From 'Osedax' symbiont bacterium Rs2_46_30_T18 (lineage in GTDB: Bacteria; Pseudomonadota; Gammaproteobacteria; Pseudomonadales; Balneatricaceae), in NCBI GenBank assembly GCA_002163025.1, contig MABF01000276.1:1-32232 (forward strand): a DNA stretch of 32,232 nucleotides, read 5' to 3'. A program made the translations under genes and the position numbers. This document shows positions 1-9,163 of the stretch, in pieces. Position 1 is the stretch's first letter; the number at the start of each line of letters is the position of its first letter. The notes beneath the pieces are model-generated. The model had not been told where the DNA came from and made no database searches. It saw only the letters and a program-made list of their open reading frames with translations.

Positions 1-30
1 CCGCTTGTATCAAGCAGTCTTCCCAATCTG

Positions 31-90
31 TGGAGGCGCATTCTATACAGATTTAAAAAGCTGTCAACAGAATATTATGAATAATATAAA
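31..90 (-). promoter_or_regulatory. rRNA-operon P1-like promoter reading leftward out of the window
   Basis: Minus strand reads TTGACA (67..62), 16-nt spacer, TAGAAT (45..40), then GCGCCTCC discriminator (39..32). An AT-rich UP-element-like stretch lies upstream (about 68-90). The layout resembles E. coli rrn P1 promoters (TTGTCA-N16-TATAAT-GCGCC). Confidence 0.7.
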
Positions 91-191
91 TCAGCACATA
101 GATGCGCATTTTTTGAACTCAAATCCGCTTGTCACGACATTCATATTACAGACTAGTTGATGCTTAGCCACAAACAAGGAATTATGGGCAT

Positions 192-221
192 AAAAAAGCT
201 CGGTCTATACCGAGCTTTTTT
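192..221 (-). terminator. Rho-independent terminator downstream of tyrS
   Basis: AAAAAAGCTCGGT-CTAT-ACCGAGCTTTTTT: perfect stem with a T tract on both strands, about 10 nt after the tyrS stop. Confidence 0.9.
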
Positions 222-231
222 ACTGCCTGTG

Positions 232-1539
232 CTAAATGACAAATATATGGTGCTTTTTCTTGCCAACCTTCACTAAGTGGTAGCGCTCAAATAGCGCGTT
301 AGCTGTTGAGAAAATCCCCACACAGTTCATATTATCTTGTACACCATAAGCCCTGCCATTTATAGACACGGCATTGCGCTGTAGTGCATCTTTAATTTGT
401 TTACCGGAAGCTGCCAGCCCCTCATTCGCCAACAGTGTCGTCAACGGCATCTCGGCCAAGCCACTGACTGCTTCATTGCTTAGCTGTGTCGCGGGTAAAC
501 CATCTTGTGCCAGTTGCTCGAAATCCGCGGCACTCAAATCTTCCAGATTACCAGAGAACAACGCTTCGGTAATGCGCATTGCAGCGTCCAATCCAGTTTT
601 GCCGTGCACTAACTCAGTGACTTCTTTAGCTAAGATTGCCTGTGCTTGTGGTCTTCCTTGCGCCGCAGCATCTTCGGCCTCTATTTTTGCAATTTCTTCT
701 ATCGACAGGAAAGTAAAATAGCGCAGGAAATTATACACATCCGCATCAGCTGAGTTCAGCCAGAATTGGTAGAAGGCATAAGGGGATGTTTTATTGGCGG
801 ACAGCCAAATAGTGCCACTTTCAGTCTTGCCAAACTTAGTCCCATCGGACTTCGTAATCAGCGGTAAGGTCAATCCGAATGCTTTATTACCGTTCATCCT
901 TCTAGTTAGCTCAGTACCACCGGTAATATTACCCCACTGATCCGAACCACCGATTTGAAGAGTACAATCATGGCTCAAGTTTAACTGTTGGAAGTCGTAT
1001 GATTGCAATATCATGTAGGTAAACTCGGTAAAAGAAATTCCTTCTCCTTCACGATCAATACGTTGCTTTACCGACTCTTTTGCCACCATCTGATTAATTG
1101 AGAAATGCTTGCCTACATCACGCAAAAAAGTCAGTACATCCAGATCTTTGGTCCAGTCTAAGTTATTCACTACTTCTGCAGCGTTGTCTGCTGTATCAAA
1201 GCTGATGAACTGACTGACCTGCGCCTTAAGCTTTTCAACCCAATCGGACACTGTCGTGTCGTCATTTAACTTGCGCTCTTGGGCTTTAAAACTTGGGTCG
1301 CCAATTAATCCGGTGGCACCACCTACTAATGCTAATGGTTTATGACCGTACTGCTGGAAACGTTTTAATGTCAGCAGAGGCACCAGACTACCTATATGTA
1401 AACTATCTGCCGTAGGGTCAAATCCGCAATACAAAGTCACACTTTGGTTTTCTAAATGCTCGGCTAGTTCGCTCTCGCTCGTCATCTGGGCTATCAAGCC
1501 GCGACTGGTCAATTCTTCTATCAGTGTTATGTTGCTCAT
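232..1539 (-). CDS. tyrS: Tyrosine--tRNA ligase
   Basis: 435 aa. HIGH-type motif (DSLHIGSLVPL), KFGKT signature (SDGTKFGKTESGTIWL) and a C-terminal S4-like region; E. coli-type TyrRS. Confidence 0.97.
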   Translation of the reverse strand: MSNITLIEELTSRGLIAQMTSESELAEHLENQSVTLYCGFDPTADSLHIGSLVPLLTLKRFQQYGHKPLALVGGATGLIGDPSFKAQERKLNDDTTVSDWVEKLKAQVSQFISFDTADNAAEVVNNLDWTKDLDVLTFLRDVGKHFSINQMVAKESVKQRIDREGEGISFTEFTYMILQSYDFQQLNLSHDCTLQIGGSDQWGNITGGTELTRRMNGNKAFGLTLPLITKSDGTKFGKTESGTIWLSANKTSPYAFYQFWLNSADADVYNFLRYFTFLSIEEIAKIEAEDAAAQGRPQAQAILAKEVTELVHGKTGLDAAMRITEALFSGNLEDLSAADFEQLAQDGLPATQLSNEAVSGLAEMPLTTLLANEGLAASGKQIKDALQRNAVSINGRAYGVQDNMNCVGIFSTANALFERYHLVKVGKKKHHIFVI

Positions 1540-1712
1540 ATATTGCTCTACAGCCTATATTTGTGATTTTTGTCAAGTGCAGCTATTCTAGCGACACAAC
1601 TGCCAATGAACAATCAATAGTTAATCATATGATAAATGGACGCTGTATGACTTTTAGGAAATATTCGTATATGATTTATTCGTTTTAAACATCAGTACTA
1701 AAGGCCAATCTT

Positions 1713-3506
1713 TTGTTAAGTTTCACTAAAGCATATACATACAATATTTCCCGTCTGAAGCCTTCTTCTAGACTATTAGCCATTGGTTTTTCGACACTTT
1801 TCCTGTTTTCAGGTACTAGTGCACTCGCCAATAAAAGCACCACCACTCAATTAAAGACTACTGCTACTAACTCCGATGCGACCTGGAGTGATTTCACTGT
1901 TTTAAAAGGCGACAATTTATCGGTCATTTTCAAGCGTGCCGGCCTCACTGCCAGTGATGTTCTTGAGATCAGCAATGCTACTGCTACAGAAAAGACTTTT
2001 GTGCGAATGATCCCCGGCGAGACACTTTCTTTTCAGCTTCGGGACAAATCGCTGCAACAAATCAGATACGTAATTAGTCCTAATACCACTATAGTCATTA
2101 CAAAATCTGATGCTGCAGAATCCGGCTACGCACTAAGTCGGGAAGTTAAAAACACTGTTGCGCAGCAACCTGCTATCAGTAAACCACTAAACACTATTCC
2201 CCTTTCAGAGAACCTGACTCAAGCATCAGAGCCTAAAGTTCCAGCTGCACTGCCGACAACCACAAATACCAATAATGATCTAGCAGGGAATCAAATTGCA
2301 GCGCAACAAACCTCAGAGTCCCCAGTTAGCAGCTTACCAGGCACTGTAATAAAACCTGTAAGCGAGCTGGATTTATTGTTGCAACAGCAAGACTCCGATC
2401 AGCTGATGAACTGGGTATATTACAGTGTCCAGCCTAAAGACAACTTATCCACCATTTTTAGTCGTGCCGGACTGACATCTACAGATGTACATTACGTCAG
2501 TAGCGCTACAAAAGAACAACGAACCTTTAATCGCCTGATGCCGGGGGAAAGAATTGGATTTTTAATCCGCAGCGGCCATCTGATCAGCGTCGAATATATT
2601 GTCAGTCCATTAAAGACTGTTATCCTCAGTCGTACCGACAGAACCAATTATACTGTCGAGACATTACAGCGCAAACCTAAAATAGGCTACCGATCAGTTG
2701 CGGGGAAAATTGAAAACTCGCTGTTCGTCGATGCATTGAACGCAGGTATATCCAATAATATGACGATGAATTTCGCCAAAGTATTTGCCTGGGATGTGGA
2801 TTTTTCTCAGGATTTACAGCCTGGGGATAGATTCAAAGTTGTCTATGAAGAAATCACTATCGATGGCAAGAAAATCAAAGATGGCAATATAGTCGCGGCG
2901 CAGTTCGACATTGGCGGACAGAGCTTAATTGGTATTTTTTACCGGGATTCTGATGGTGGCGTCGGTTTTTATACCCCCGATGGACACAGCATGCGCAAGG
3001 CTTTCTTACGCATGCCGGTAGAGTTTGCCCGCATCAGTTCCAAATTCAACCCCAGGCGTAAACATCCAATACTGAACAAAATCCGAGCCCACAAAGGAGT
3101 AGATTACGCCGCTAAGACCGGCACTCCAATTATGGCTTCTGGCGACGGAAAAATCGTATACCGCGGCCGCAAAGGGGGGTTCGGTAATACAATTGTCATC
3201 CAGCACGGAACGAGCTTTAATACTTTATATGCGCACATGTCCAGATTCAACAAGGCCTATAAACTGGGAAGCAGAGTTCAGCAAGGACAAATAATTGGCT
3301 ATGTCGGCTCCACTGGCGCTGTCACAGGGCCGCATTTGCATTACGAATTTCGCGTTGACGGTGTACACAAAAACCCACTAAAAGTTAAAGTACCCAAGGC
3401 ACCAGCACTGAATTCAAAAGAACTCGATGCTTTTAAAGCTGTCGCTGAAGTCGCCATGCAAAAACTCAATAAACTAAGTTATGAAAAGATTGCCAGTGCC
3501 AATTAA
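1713..3506 (+). CDS. OapA/LysM-like and M23 peptidoglycan DD-metalloendopeptidase family protein
   Basis: 597 aa, TTG start. N-terminal hydrophobic segment, two OapA/LysM-like modules, C-terminal LytM domain with intact HKGVD, YAH and HLHYEFR motifs. Confidence 0.92.
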   Translation: MLSFTKAYTYNISRLKPSSRLLAIGFSTLFLFSGTSALANKSTTTQLKTTATNSDATWSDFTVLKGDNLSVIFKRAGLTASDVLEISNATATEKTFVRMIPGETLSFQLRDKSLQQIRYVISPNTTIVITKSDAAESGYALSREVKNTVAQQPAISKPLNTIPLSENLTQASEPKVPAALPTTTNTNNDLAGNQIAAQQTSESPVSSLPGTVIKPVSELDLLLQQQDSDQLMNWVYYSVQPKDNLSTIFSRAGLTSTDVHYVSSATKEQRTFNRLMPGERIGFLIRSGHLISVEYIVSPLKTVILSRTDRTNYTVETLQRKPKIGYRSVAGKIENSLFVDALNAGISNNMTMNFAKVFAWDVDFSQDLQPGDRFKVVYEEITIDGKKIKDGNIVAAQFDIGGQSLIGIFYRDSDGGVGFYTPDGHSMRKAFLRMPVEFARISSKFNPRRKHPILNKIRAHKGVDYAAKTGTPIMASGDGKIVYRGRKGGFGNTIVIQHGTSFNTLYAHMSRFNKAYKLGSRVQQGQIIGYVGSTGAVTGPHLHYEFRVDGVHKNPLKVKVPKAPALNSKELDAFKAVAEVAMQKLNKLSYEKIASAN

Positions 3507-4644
3507 CAATCTCAATACAAGATCCGGCATATATCTGGGCATCATGTCGGGTACCAGCTTGGATGCTGTGGATGTCGTCGCCGTAAGTTTTGAGCCTCAA
3601 CTGCAACTGCACGCACAGGCTAGTTTTGAACTGCCTGAGCAGATCAAAGAAGATGTGTTAACCCTTTGTAGTAGTGGTGATGATGAAATAGAAAAGCTTG
3701 GCCATTTGGATATCTCTCTGGCGAAACTATTCGCCGACTGCTGCCTTAAATTAATTTCACAGGCCAGTGGCAATTTATCTGTTGATGACATTGTCGCTAT
3801 TGGTTTGCACGGTCAGACAATCAGACACCGCCCCAACAACTGGCCAAAAAACAATTTCAGTTTGCAAATTGGCGATGCTAATACGGTGGCGGAAGAGAGC
3901 GGCATTTTAACCGTAGCGGATTTCAGGCGCCGGGATATCGCCGCTGGCGGACAAGGTGCGCCTTTGGTTCCAGCATTTCACGCCAATGTTTTTCACAGTG
4001 CAGCGAGTAACCGGGTGATCCTCAATATTGGGGGTATGGCTAACATCACTTTACTGCCCGCTGATTCTCAGCAACCGTTGCTAGGTTTCGATACTGGACC
4101 TGGCAATGTATTGATGGATGCGTGGATCCACCAGCACCGTGGACTGGCATATGATGCTAATGGTGACTGGGCCAACAGCGGTAAAATACTCCCTGCCCTG
4201 CTGCAACAATTACTCGAGTTACCCTTCTTTTCTCAGTCAATACCTAAGAGCACAGGTCGAGAGCAGTTTAATTTAATCTGGCTAGAACAAGCTCTGCTGA
4301 ATACCAACGACAATCTCTGCCCTGAAGATGTGCAGAGAACGCTATTGGAACTCAGCGCTGTGACTATTTGCAATGAAATAGAGAAGCATCAATTTTCCAA
4401 GGCTGAGCTATACGTCTGCGGCGGTGGTGCACACAATCAGTTACTGATCCAGAGACTTCAACAGCTCTTGCCCAACGCCAAAGCTGTCACTAGTACCGCT
4501 GCGCTGCATTTAGATCCTGATTGGGTAGAGGCTACTGCGTTTGCCTGGCTAGCCAGACAAACTCTTTTGGGACTGTGCTCAAATTCAGCGACAGTGACTG
4601 GTGCTAGAGGCGAGCGTATTTTAGGTGCCATATTTCAGGCCTGA
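3481..4644 (+). CDS. anmK: Anhydro-N-acetylmuramic acid kinase
   Basis: GIMSGTSLDAVDVV N-terminal motif, GLHGQTIRHRP, NIGGMANIT, FDTGPGNVLMDAW; follows the M23 gene and overlaps it by 26 nt. Confidence 0.96.
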   Translation: MKRLPVPINNLNTRSGIYLGIMSGTSLDAVDVVAVSFEPQLQLHAQASFELPEQIKEDVLTLCSSGDDEIEKLGHLDISLAKLFADCCLKLISQASGNLSVDDIVAIGLHGQTIRHRPNNWPKNNFSLQIGDANTVAEESGILTVADFRRRDIAAGGQGAPLVPAFHANVFHSAASNRVILNIGGMANITLLPADSQQPLLGFDTGPGNVLMDAWIHQHRGLAYDANGDWANSGKILPALLQQLLELPFFSQSIPKSTGREQFNLIWLEQALLNTNDNLCPEDVQRTLLELSAVTICNEIEKHQFSKAELYVCGGGAHNQLLIQRLQQLLPNAKAVTSTAALHLDPDWVEATAFAWLARQTLLGLCSNSATVTGARGERILGAIFQA

Positions 4645-4695
4645 TACAAGGCCGACACTTTAAAGGTTGAAAATGGCTGTTGCGATCAGATGCTA

Positions 4696-5037
4696 CTAAA
4701 GTGAAAATGAAGAGCCGCAACCACATGTGGTGGTAGCGTTTGGATTATTGACTAAAAATTGTGAGCCCTGTAACCCCTCTCTATAATCGACCTCAGATCC
4801 TTCAAGATACTGTAAGCTCATAGCATCAACAACAAGAGAGACACCTTGCTTAGTAATGACGGTGTCGTCTTCAGCTACCTCTTCTACGAAACTGAACCCA
4901 TAAGAAAAACCGGCACAACCGCCACCTGTGATATACAGCCGCAGTTTTAGCTCGTCATTTTCTTCTTCTTCAATCAGGATTTTTACTTTTGATACAGCGC
5001 AATCGCTGAATTTTAGTGGGTCTTCGAATTCTGACAC
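4696..5037 (-). CDS. erpA: Iron-sulfur cluster insertion protein ErpA (A-type carrier)
   Basis: 113 aa. A-type carrier with [11 protein letters not shown] and CGCGSSFSL cysteine motifs. Confidence 0.95.
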   Translation of the reverse strand: MSEFEDPLKFSDCAVSKVKILIEEEENDELKLRLYITGGGCAGFSYGFSFVEEVAEDDTVITKQGVSLVVDAMSLQYLEGSEVDYREGLQGSQFLVNNPNATTTCGCGSSFSL

Positions 5038-5230
5038 TTTTTAAATCTCTATCATCTAACTTACGGATCAAAACTATCGCTTAACCTAGGGTTTTAGTCA
5101 AGTATTTTAATCAGCGATCCGTACTTGTACTTGACTTTATGCCAGTCGCTACTGCCACTGTGTCGATGCGTCGATCGTCTTCTCAATAGCCGCAGTATCT
5201 CGAATACTTTTCGCACTAGCCTATTAGCGC

Positions 5231-5239
5231 TGCTATAAT
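5231..5239 (+). promoter_or_regulatory. Candidate extended -10 promoter for the ClC gene
   Basis: TGCTATAAT (TGn-TATAAT) about 73 nt upstream of the ATG at 5312; no good -35 match. Confidence 0.45.
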
Positions 5240-5311
5240 CTGCGCCAGTTTGCAGCAAAACTATAAGATTTCATTGAAGATTAACTAATTTTCAGTCCGC
5301 ACAAGGTTGCC

Positions 5312-7039
5312 ATGATCAAAGCAAATTTTTCACTACATAAATTTAGAGACCAGTTGGCCAGTTATGAAGCTTTACCGCAGTTGGTTGCACTAGGTCTGAT
5401 CTGCGGAATTGGCTGCGGATTATTAATCGCCCTGTTTAGATTGGCTATTGATGTGCCTCTGGCCTATTTACTACCGGAACATGTGGAAAATTTTGAGGCA
5501 TTGAGCCCCGGCCAAGCCTTCGCATTTCCAATCATTGGCGGTCTGCTACTGGCTCTTATGTATAAATTCTGGCCACTGATTAAAAGCAAGGTAGGCGTTG
5601 TCCATCTACTGGAGCGCCTCGCCTATCATCAGGGACATATTCCGGCGAAAAATTTAATTGCCCAGTTCATTACTGCTGTAGTCGCACTGGTAAGTGGTCA
5701 GTCGGTTGGCAGAGAAGGTCCGGCAATTTATATGGGAGCTAGCCTCTCCAGTATTTTGGGACAATATTTACACGTGCCACACAATTCACAGCGACTACTG
5801 CTAGCATGTGGCGCCGCTGCAGCGATCTCCGCTGCTTTTAACACACCGCTGGCGGGTGTTATTTTCGCCATGGAAGTTATTCTGCTCGACTACACCATCG
5901 CCGGGTTCACCCCTATTATCGTTGCCTCTGTCAGCAGCACCTTGGTTATCCGCTTGCTTTTTTCAGCTGAGCCAATTTTTGATGCCCCGGCTTTTTCGAC
6001 ATTGTCCTACCTGGAACTGCCCTGGATATTAATACTTGGCATTGCAATAGGTTGCATTGCAGTATCCTTCATTAAACTGATGCTACAAACGCGCAAACTT
6101 CAGCATTGGCCCCTAGCTTACAGGCTAATACTGGCAGGTGTTTTGACCGGTTTGGTTGCGATTGTTTACCCTCAGGTAATGGGTACCGGTTATGACACTA
6201 TTTCCGAATCATTTAGCGGAAAAATTGAGATAGGTTTACTGCTGGGAATATTACTCGCCAAGTTAGTTTTGACCCCCGTCATTTTAGGCTTAGGAGTACC
6301 AGCGGGTCTTATCGGCCCTTCATTATTCATCGGTGCCCTGGCAGGTGCTGTACTAGGTTTTGCCGTTCACCACCTTACCGACGTTCCTATTCAACACGTC
6401 GGTTTGTACGCGATGCTGGGGATGGGAGCAATGATGGCCGCAGTGTTAAACGCTCCACTGGCGGCACTGATCGCGCTATTGGAGCTCACCTATAGTCCCA
6501 ATATAATACTTCCGGGTATGATCGCTATTGTGGTCAGTAATTTAACAGCAAGATATGTGTTTAATACCCCATCGATCTTTCTGGCATCACTGCAAGCTCA
6601 AGGCCTTGATTACCGTTTAGAGCCTATAGCACAAATACTCAACAGAGCCTCAGTGGCTAAAGTGATGACTAAAAATTTCTCGATCAGTAGCGCTAAAGTA
6701 TCAGCGCAACAGGCGCAACAGTTAGTAGAGGATGATTTGATCTGGTTGCTAGTAAAAGAATCGGACTTGCATACAAATATTTTCCCGGTGACTAACATCG
6801 CCAACTTTTTGCAAAGAGATGTACTCAGCCAAGGTGAATTGGTAGACCTGAACCGGATTCCTGCAGAGCGCTATGAAATAGTAAAGCTAAACCTTCGCGC
6901 AACCTTACATGAGGCACTACAGTTAATGGATCAACGTGGCACTGATTTACTCTGTATATACGACCACACAGAACAGTTAATCGGTCTGTTATCTCGCTCG
7001 CAGATAGAAAACTATTACAACAACAAACAGTATGTTTAA
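5312..7039 (+). CDS. ClC-family chloride channel/antiporter with C-terminal CBS-like region
   Basis: 575 aa, multispanning. SGQSVGREGPAIYMGAS and GLGVPAGLIGPSLFIGA ClC motifs; C-terminal soluble region with CBS-like pattern (DLLCIYDHTEQLIGLLSRSQIE). Confidence 0.92.
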   Translation: MIKANFSLHKFRDQLASYEALPQLVALGLICGIGCGLLIALFRLAIDVPLAYLLPEHVENFEALSPGQAFAFPIIGGLLLALMYKFWPLIKSKVGVVHLLERLAYHQGHIPAKNLIAQFITAVVALVSGQSVGREGPAIYMGASLSSILGQYLHVPHNSQRLLLACGAAAAISAAFNTPLAGVIFAMEVILLDYTIAGFTPIIVASVSSTLVIRLLFSAEPIFDAPAFSTLSYLELPWILILGIAIGCIAVSFIKLMLQTRKLQHWPLAYRLILAGVLTGLVAIVYPQVMGTGYDTISESFSGKIEIGLLLGILLAKLVLTPVILGLGVPAGLIGPSLFIGALAGAVLGFAVHHLTDVPIQHVGLYAMLGMGAMMAAVLNAPLAALIALLELTYSPNIILPGMIAIVVSNLTARYVFNTPSIFLASLQAQGLDYRLEPIAQILNRASVAKVMTKNFSISSAKVSAQQAQQLVEDDLIWLLVKESDLHTNIFPVTNIANFLQRDVLSQGELVDLNRIPAERYEIVKLNLRATLHEALQLMDQRGTDLLCIYDHTEQLIGLLSRSQIENYYNNKQYV

Positions 7040-7127
7040 ACAATTCTGGTGCCCGGACCGCGATCAGCGGATAATACGCCGCACTAGCCACCTCGAATAA
7101 TAGATACCTAGCTTAAGGATTTACACT

Positions 7128-8411
7128 ATGTCCCGCTCAGAACAACTTTTTGCTGCTGCCCAACAACATATTCCAGGAGGCGTTAATTCTCCTGTTCGCG
7201 CTTTTAAAGGCGTAGGCGGCTCTCCTGTCTACTTTAAAAAAGGCCAGGGCGCGTATTTATTCGATGAAGATAATAACCGCTACATCGACTACGTCGGCTC
7301 TTGGGGACCTATGATTTTAGGTCACGCCTATCAGCCGGTAATAGAGGCTGTAAAATCCAGCTTAGATAACGGCCTGGGCTTCGGTGCCCCGACCGAGGTT
7401 GAGACCCTGTTAGCGGATAAGGTTTGTCAGATAATGCCCTCCATTGAAATGATCCGTATGGTTAACTCTGGCACTGAGGCAACTATGTCGGCTATACGCT
7501 TGGCTCGAGGCTATACTAACCGCGACAAGATTGTAAAGTTTGAAGGTTGTTATCACGGTCACTCGGACTCCCTGTTAGTGAAAGCCGGATCGGGGGCTCT
7601 GACATTAGGCGAACCTAATTCTCCCGGGGTGCCCGCCGCTCTGGCTGAACATACTGTTACACTAGACTTCAATGATCTCGAGGGTGTAAAGCAAACATTT
7701 AAACAAATTGGCGAACAGGTAGCTTGTATCATCGTCGAACCCGTTGCTGGTAATATGAACTGCATCCTTCCTGTCGAAGGCTTTTTACAAGGCTTGCGCG
7801 ATATCTGCGATCAATACGGTACTGTGCTGATATTTGATGAAGTAATGACCGGTTTCAGAGTCGCTTTAGGGGGGGCGCAACAAGCTTACTCTGTCACTCC
7901 CGACTTAACCACTTTGGGCAAAATAATTGGTGGCGGCTTACCCGTCGGCGCTTTTGGCGGAAAGCGAGAAATCATGCAGCAAATAGCCCCTCTGGGACCC
8001 GTTTATCAAGCTGGTACTCTCTCCGGCAACCCTCTGTCCATGCAGGCAGGGCTGGCAATGTTAAATGCCCTTAGTGATGATAGCAGTATTTATCAACAGC
8101 TCAGCGCCAAATCGGAATTCCTCACCCAGGGGATTGAAACTGTCGCTACTGCAGCGGGTATCCCACTTTGCAGCAGTTATATTGGCGGTATGTTTGGTTT
8201 GTTTTTCACCGAGGAGGAAAGCGTTAGTAGTTTTGCTCAGGCCACTTCTTGTAATACTGAACGCTTTGCCAAGTTTTTCCACGGCATGTTAAAGCAGGGA
8301 GTTTACCTGGCACCCTCTGCTTATGAAACCGGCTTTATGTCTGCGGCTACCAGTGAAGCAGATATAGAACAGACCATTGCTGCGGCCGCTACCGTATTTA
8401 AGACATTGTAA
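7128..8411 (+). CDS. hemL: Glutamate-1-semialdehyde 2,1-aminomutase
   Basis: 427 aa. [41 protein letters not shown] and PLP-lysine context [18 protein letters not shown]. Confidence 0.97.
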   Translation: MSRSEQLFAAAQQHIPGGVNSPVRAFKGVGGSPVYFKKGQGAYLFDEDNNRYIDYVGSWGPMILGHAYQPVIEAVKSSLDNGLGFGAPTEVETLLADKVCQIMPSIEMIRMVNSGTEATMSAIRLARGYTNRDKIVKFEGCYHGHSDSLLVKAGSGALTLGEPNSPGVPAALAEHTVTLDFNDLEGVKQTFKQIGEQVACIIVEPVAGNMNCILPVEGFLQGLRDICDQYGTVLIFDEVMTGFRVALGGAQQAYSVTPDLTTLGKIIGGGLPVGAFGGKREIMQQIAPLGPVYQAGTLSGNPLSMQAGLAMLNALSDDSSIYQQLSAKSEFLTQGIETVATAAGIPLCSSYIGGMFGLFFTEEESVSSFAQATSCNTERFAKFFHGMLKQGVYLAPSAYETGFMSAATSEADIEQTIAAAATVFKTL

Positions 8412-9031
8412 TGCACACTCTGACGAGTTTAATTCTGCTTATTTGCAGTCTGGTTTCGCCATTGTTGCTGTATCGCCAGAGTGCCAAGCTCAGTGAGCAG
8501 AGCAAAAACATTGCCGGTATTATCTGCTTGTGCAGTGCTTTTATCGCAGGGGCTGCGCTGTTGCCGTTATTCTTCGACGACACTGGTGCAGACTCACAAG
8601 TGTTTTTGTTGATGCTCGAAAACTTACTGCAATACTTAGCACTACCAATGTTGTGCTCTGCTTACTTAAGCATCAGTTTAGGAAAGAGTTTTAGCCGAGC
8701 AACATGGGGCCGCTGGAGTTTAGTACTACTGGCGATATTTGAGCTGTGCCGCCGAGCAGAAGTTGGTGCTTACTACAGCGCTACTATCGCCATAGGTACT
8801 AGCTTGCTGTTTACACTGAGTTTGTTTTATCAGCTTACTGATTACAGTCTAACTTCGCTGCTGAGCCGCTTTGTAGCGGCGCTCAGTTACGCCGCAGCAG
8901 CACTGTTGTTTGCCGATAATTACTCTGTGCTACAAACCGCTGATGCAAATTATTACAATCTCAGTTTAAGCCTCTCTCTGATTCTCTTTAGCCTGATTTT
9001 GGCAAAGAAATTAACACTGACCAAAGACTGA
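8411..9031 (+). CDS. Uncharacterised polytopic membrane protein
   Basis: 206 aa with several hydrophobic segments. ATG overlaps the hemL TAA by 1 nt (TAATG), suggesting translational coupling. No family recognised. Confidence 0.75.
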   Translation: MHTLTSLILLICSLVSPLLLYRQSAKLSEQSKNIAGIICLCSAFIAGAALLPLFFDDTGADSQVFLLMLENLLQYLALPMLCSAYLSISLGKSFSRATWGRWSLVLLAIFELCRRAEVGAYYSATIAIGTSLLFTLSLFYQLTDYSLTSLLSRFVAALSYAAAALLFADNYSVLQTADANYYNLSLSLSLILFSLILAKKLTLTKD

Positions 9032-9096
9032 GTTCAGCTTTCTACATTGCTATAATTAGCCATGCTTCTACTAAGCACACCTCTTATATTGAACAT

Positions 9097-9127
9097 AAAA
9101 AAACCAAGCTAACTAGCTTGGTTTTTT
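9097..9127. terminator. Bidirectional Rho-independent terminator between convergent genes
   Basis: AAAAAAACCAAGCT-AACT-AGCTTGGTTTTTT: A tract, stem, T tract. Confidence 0.9.
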
Positions 9128-9163
9128 CGGTTACTGCAGCAATGTCAGCGTTGACAAATATGC

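Noticed and set aside
374-721. 115-aa plus-strand ORF antisense to tyrS
   Set aside because: Shadow ORF inside tyrS; Ser/Ala/Cys-rich composition typical of antisense frames.
6825-7091. 88-aa minus-strand ORF at the end of the ClC gene
   Set aside because: Mostly antisense to the ClC coding sequence; no ribosome-binding or domain evidence.
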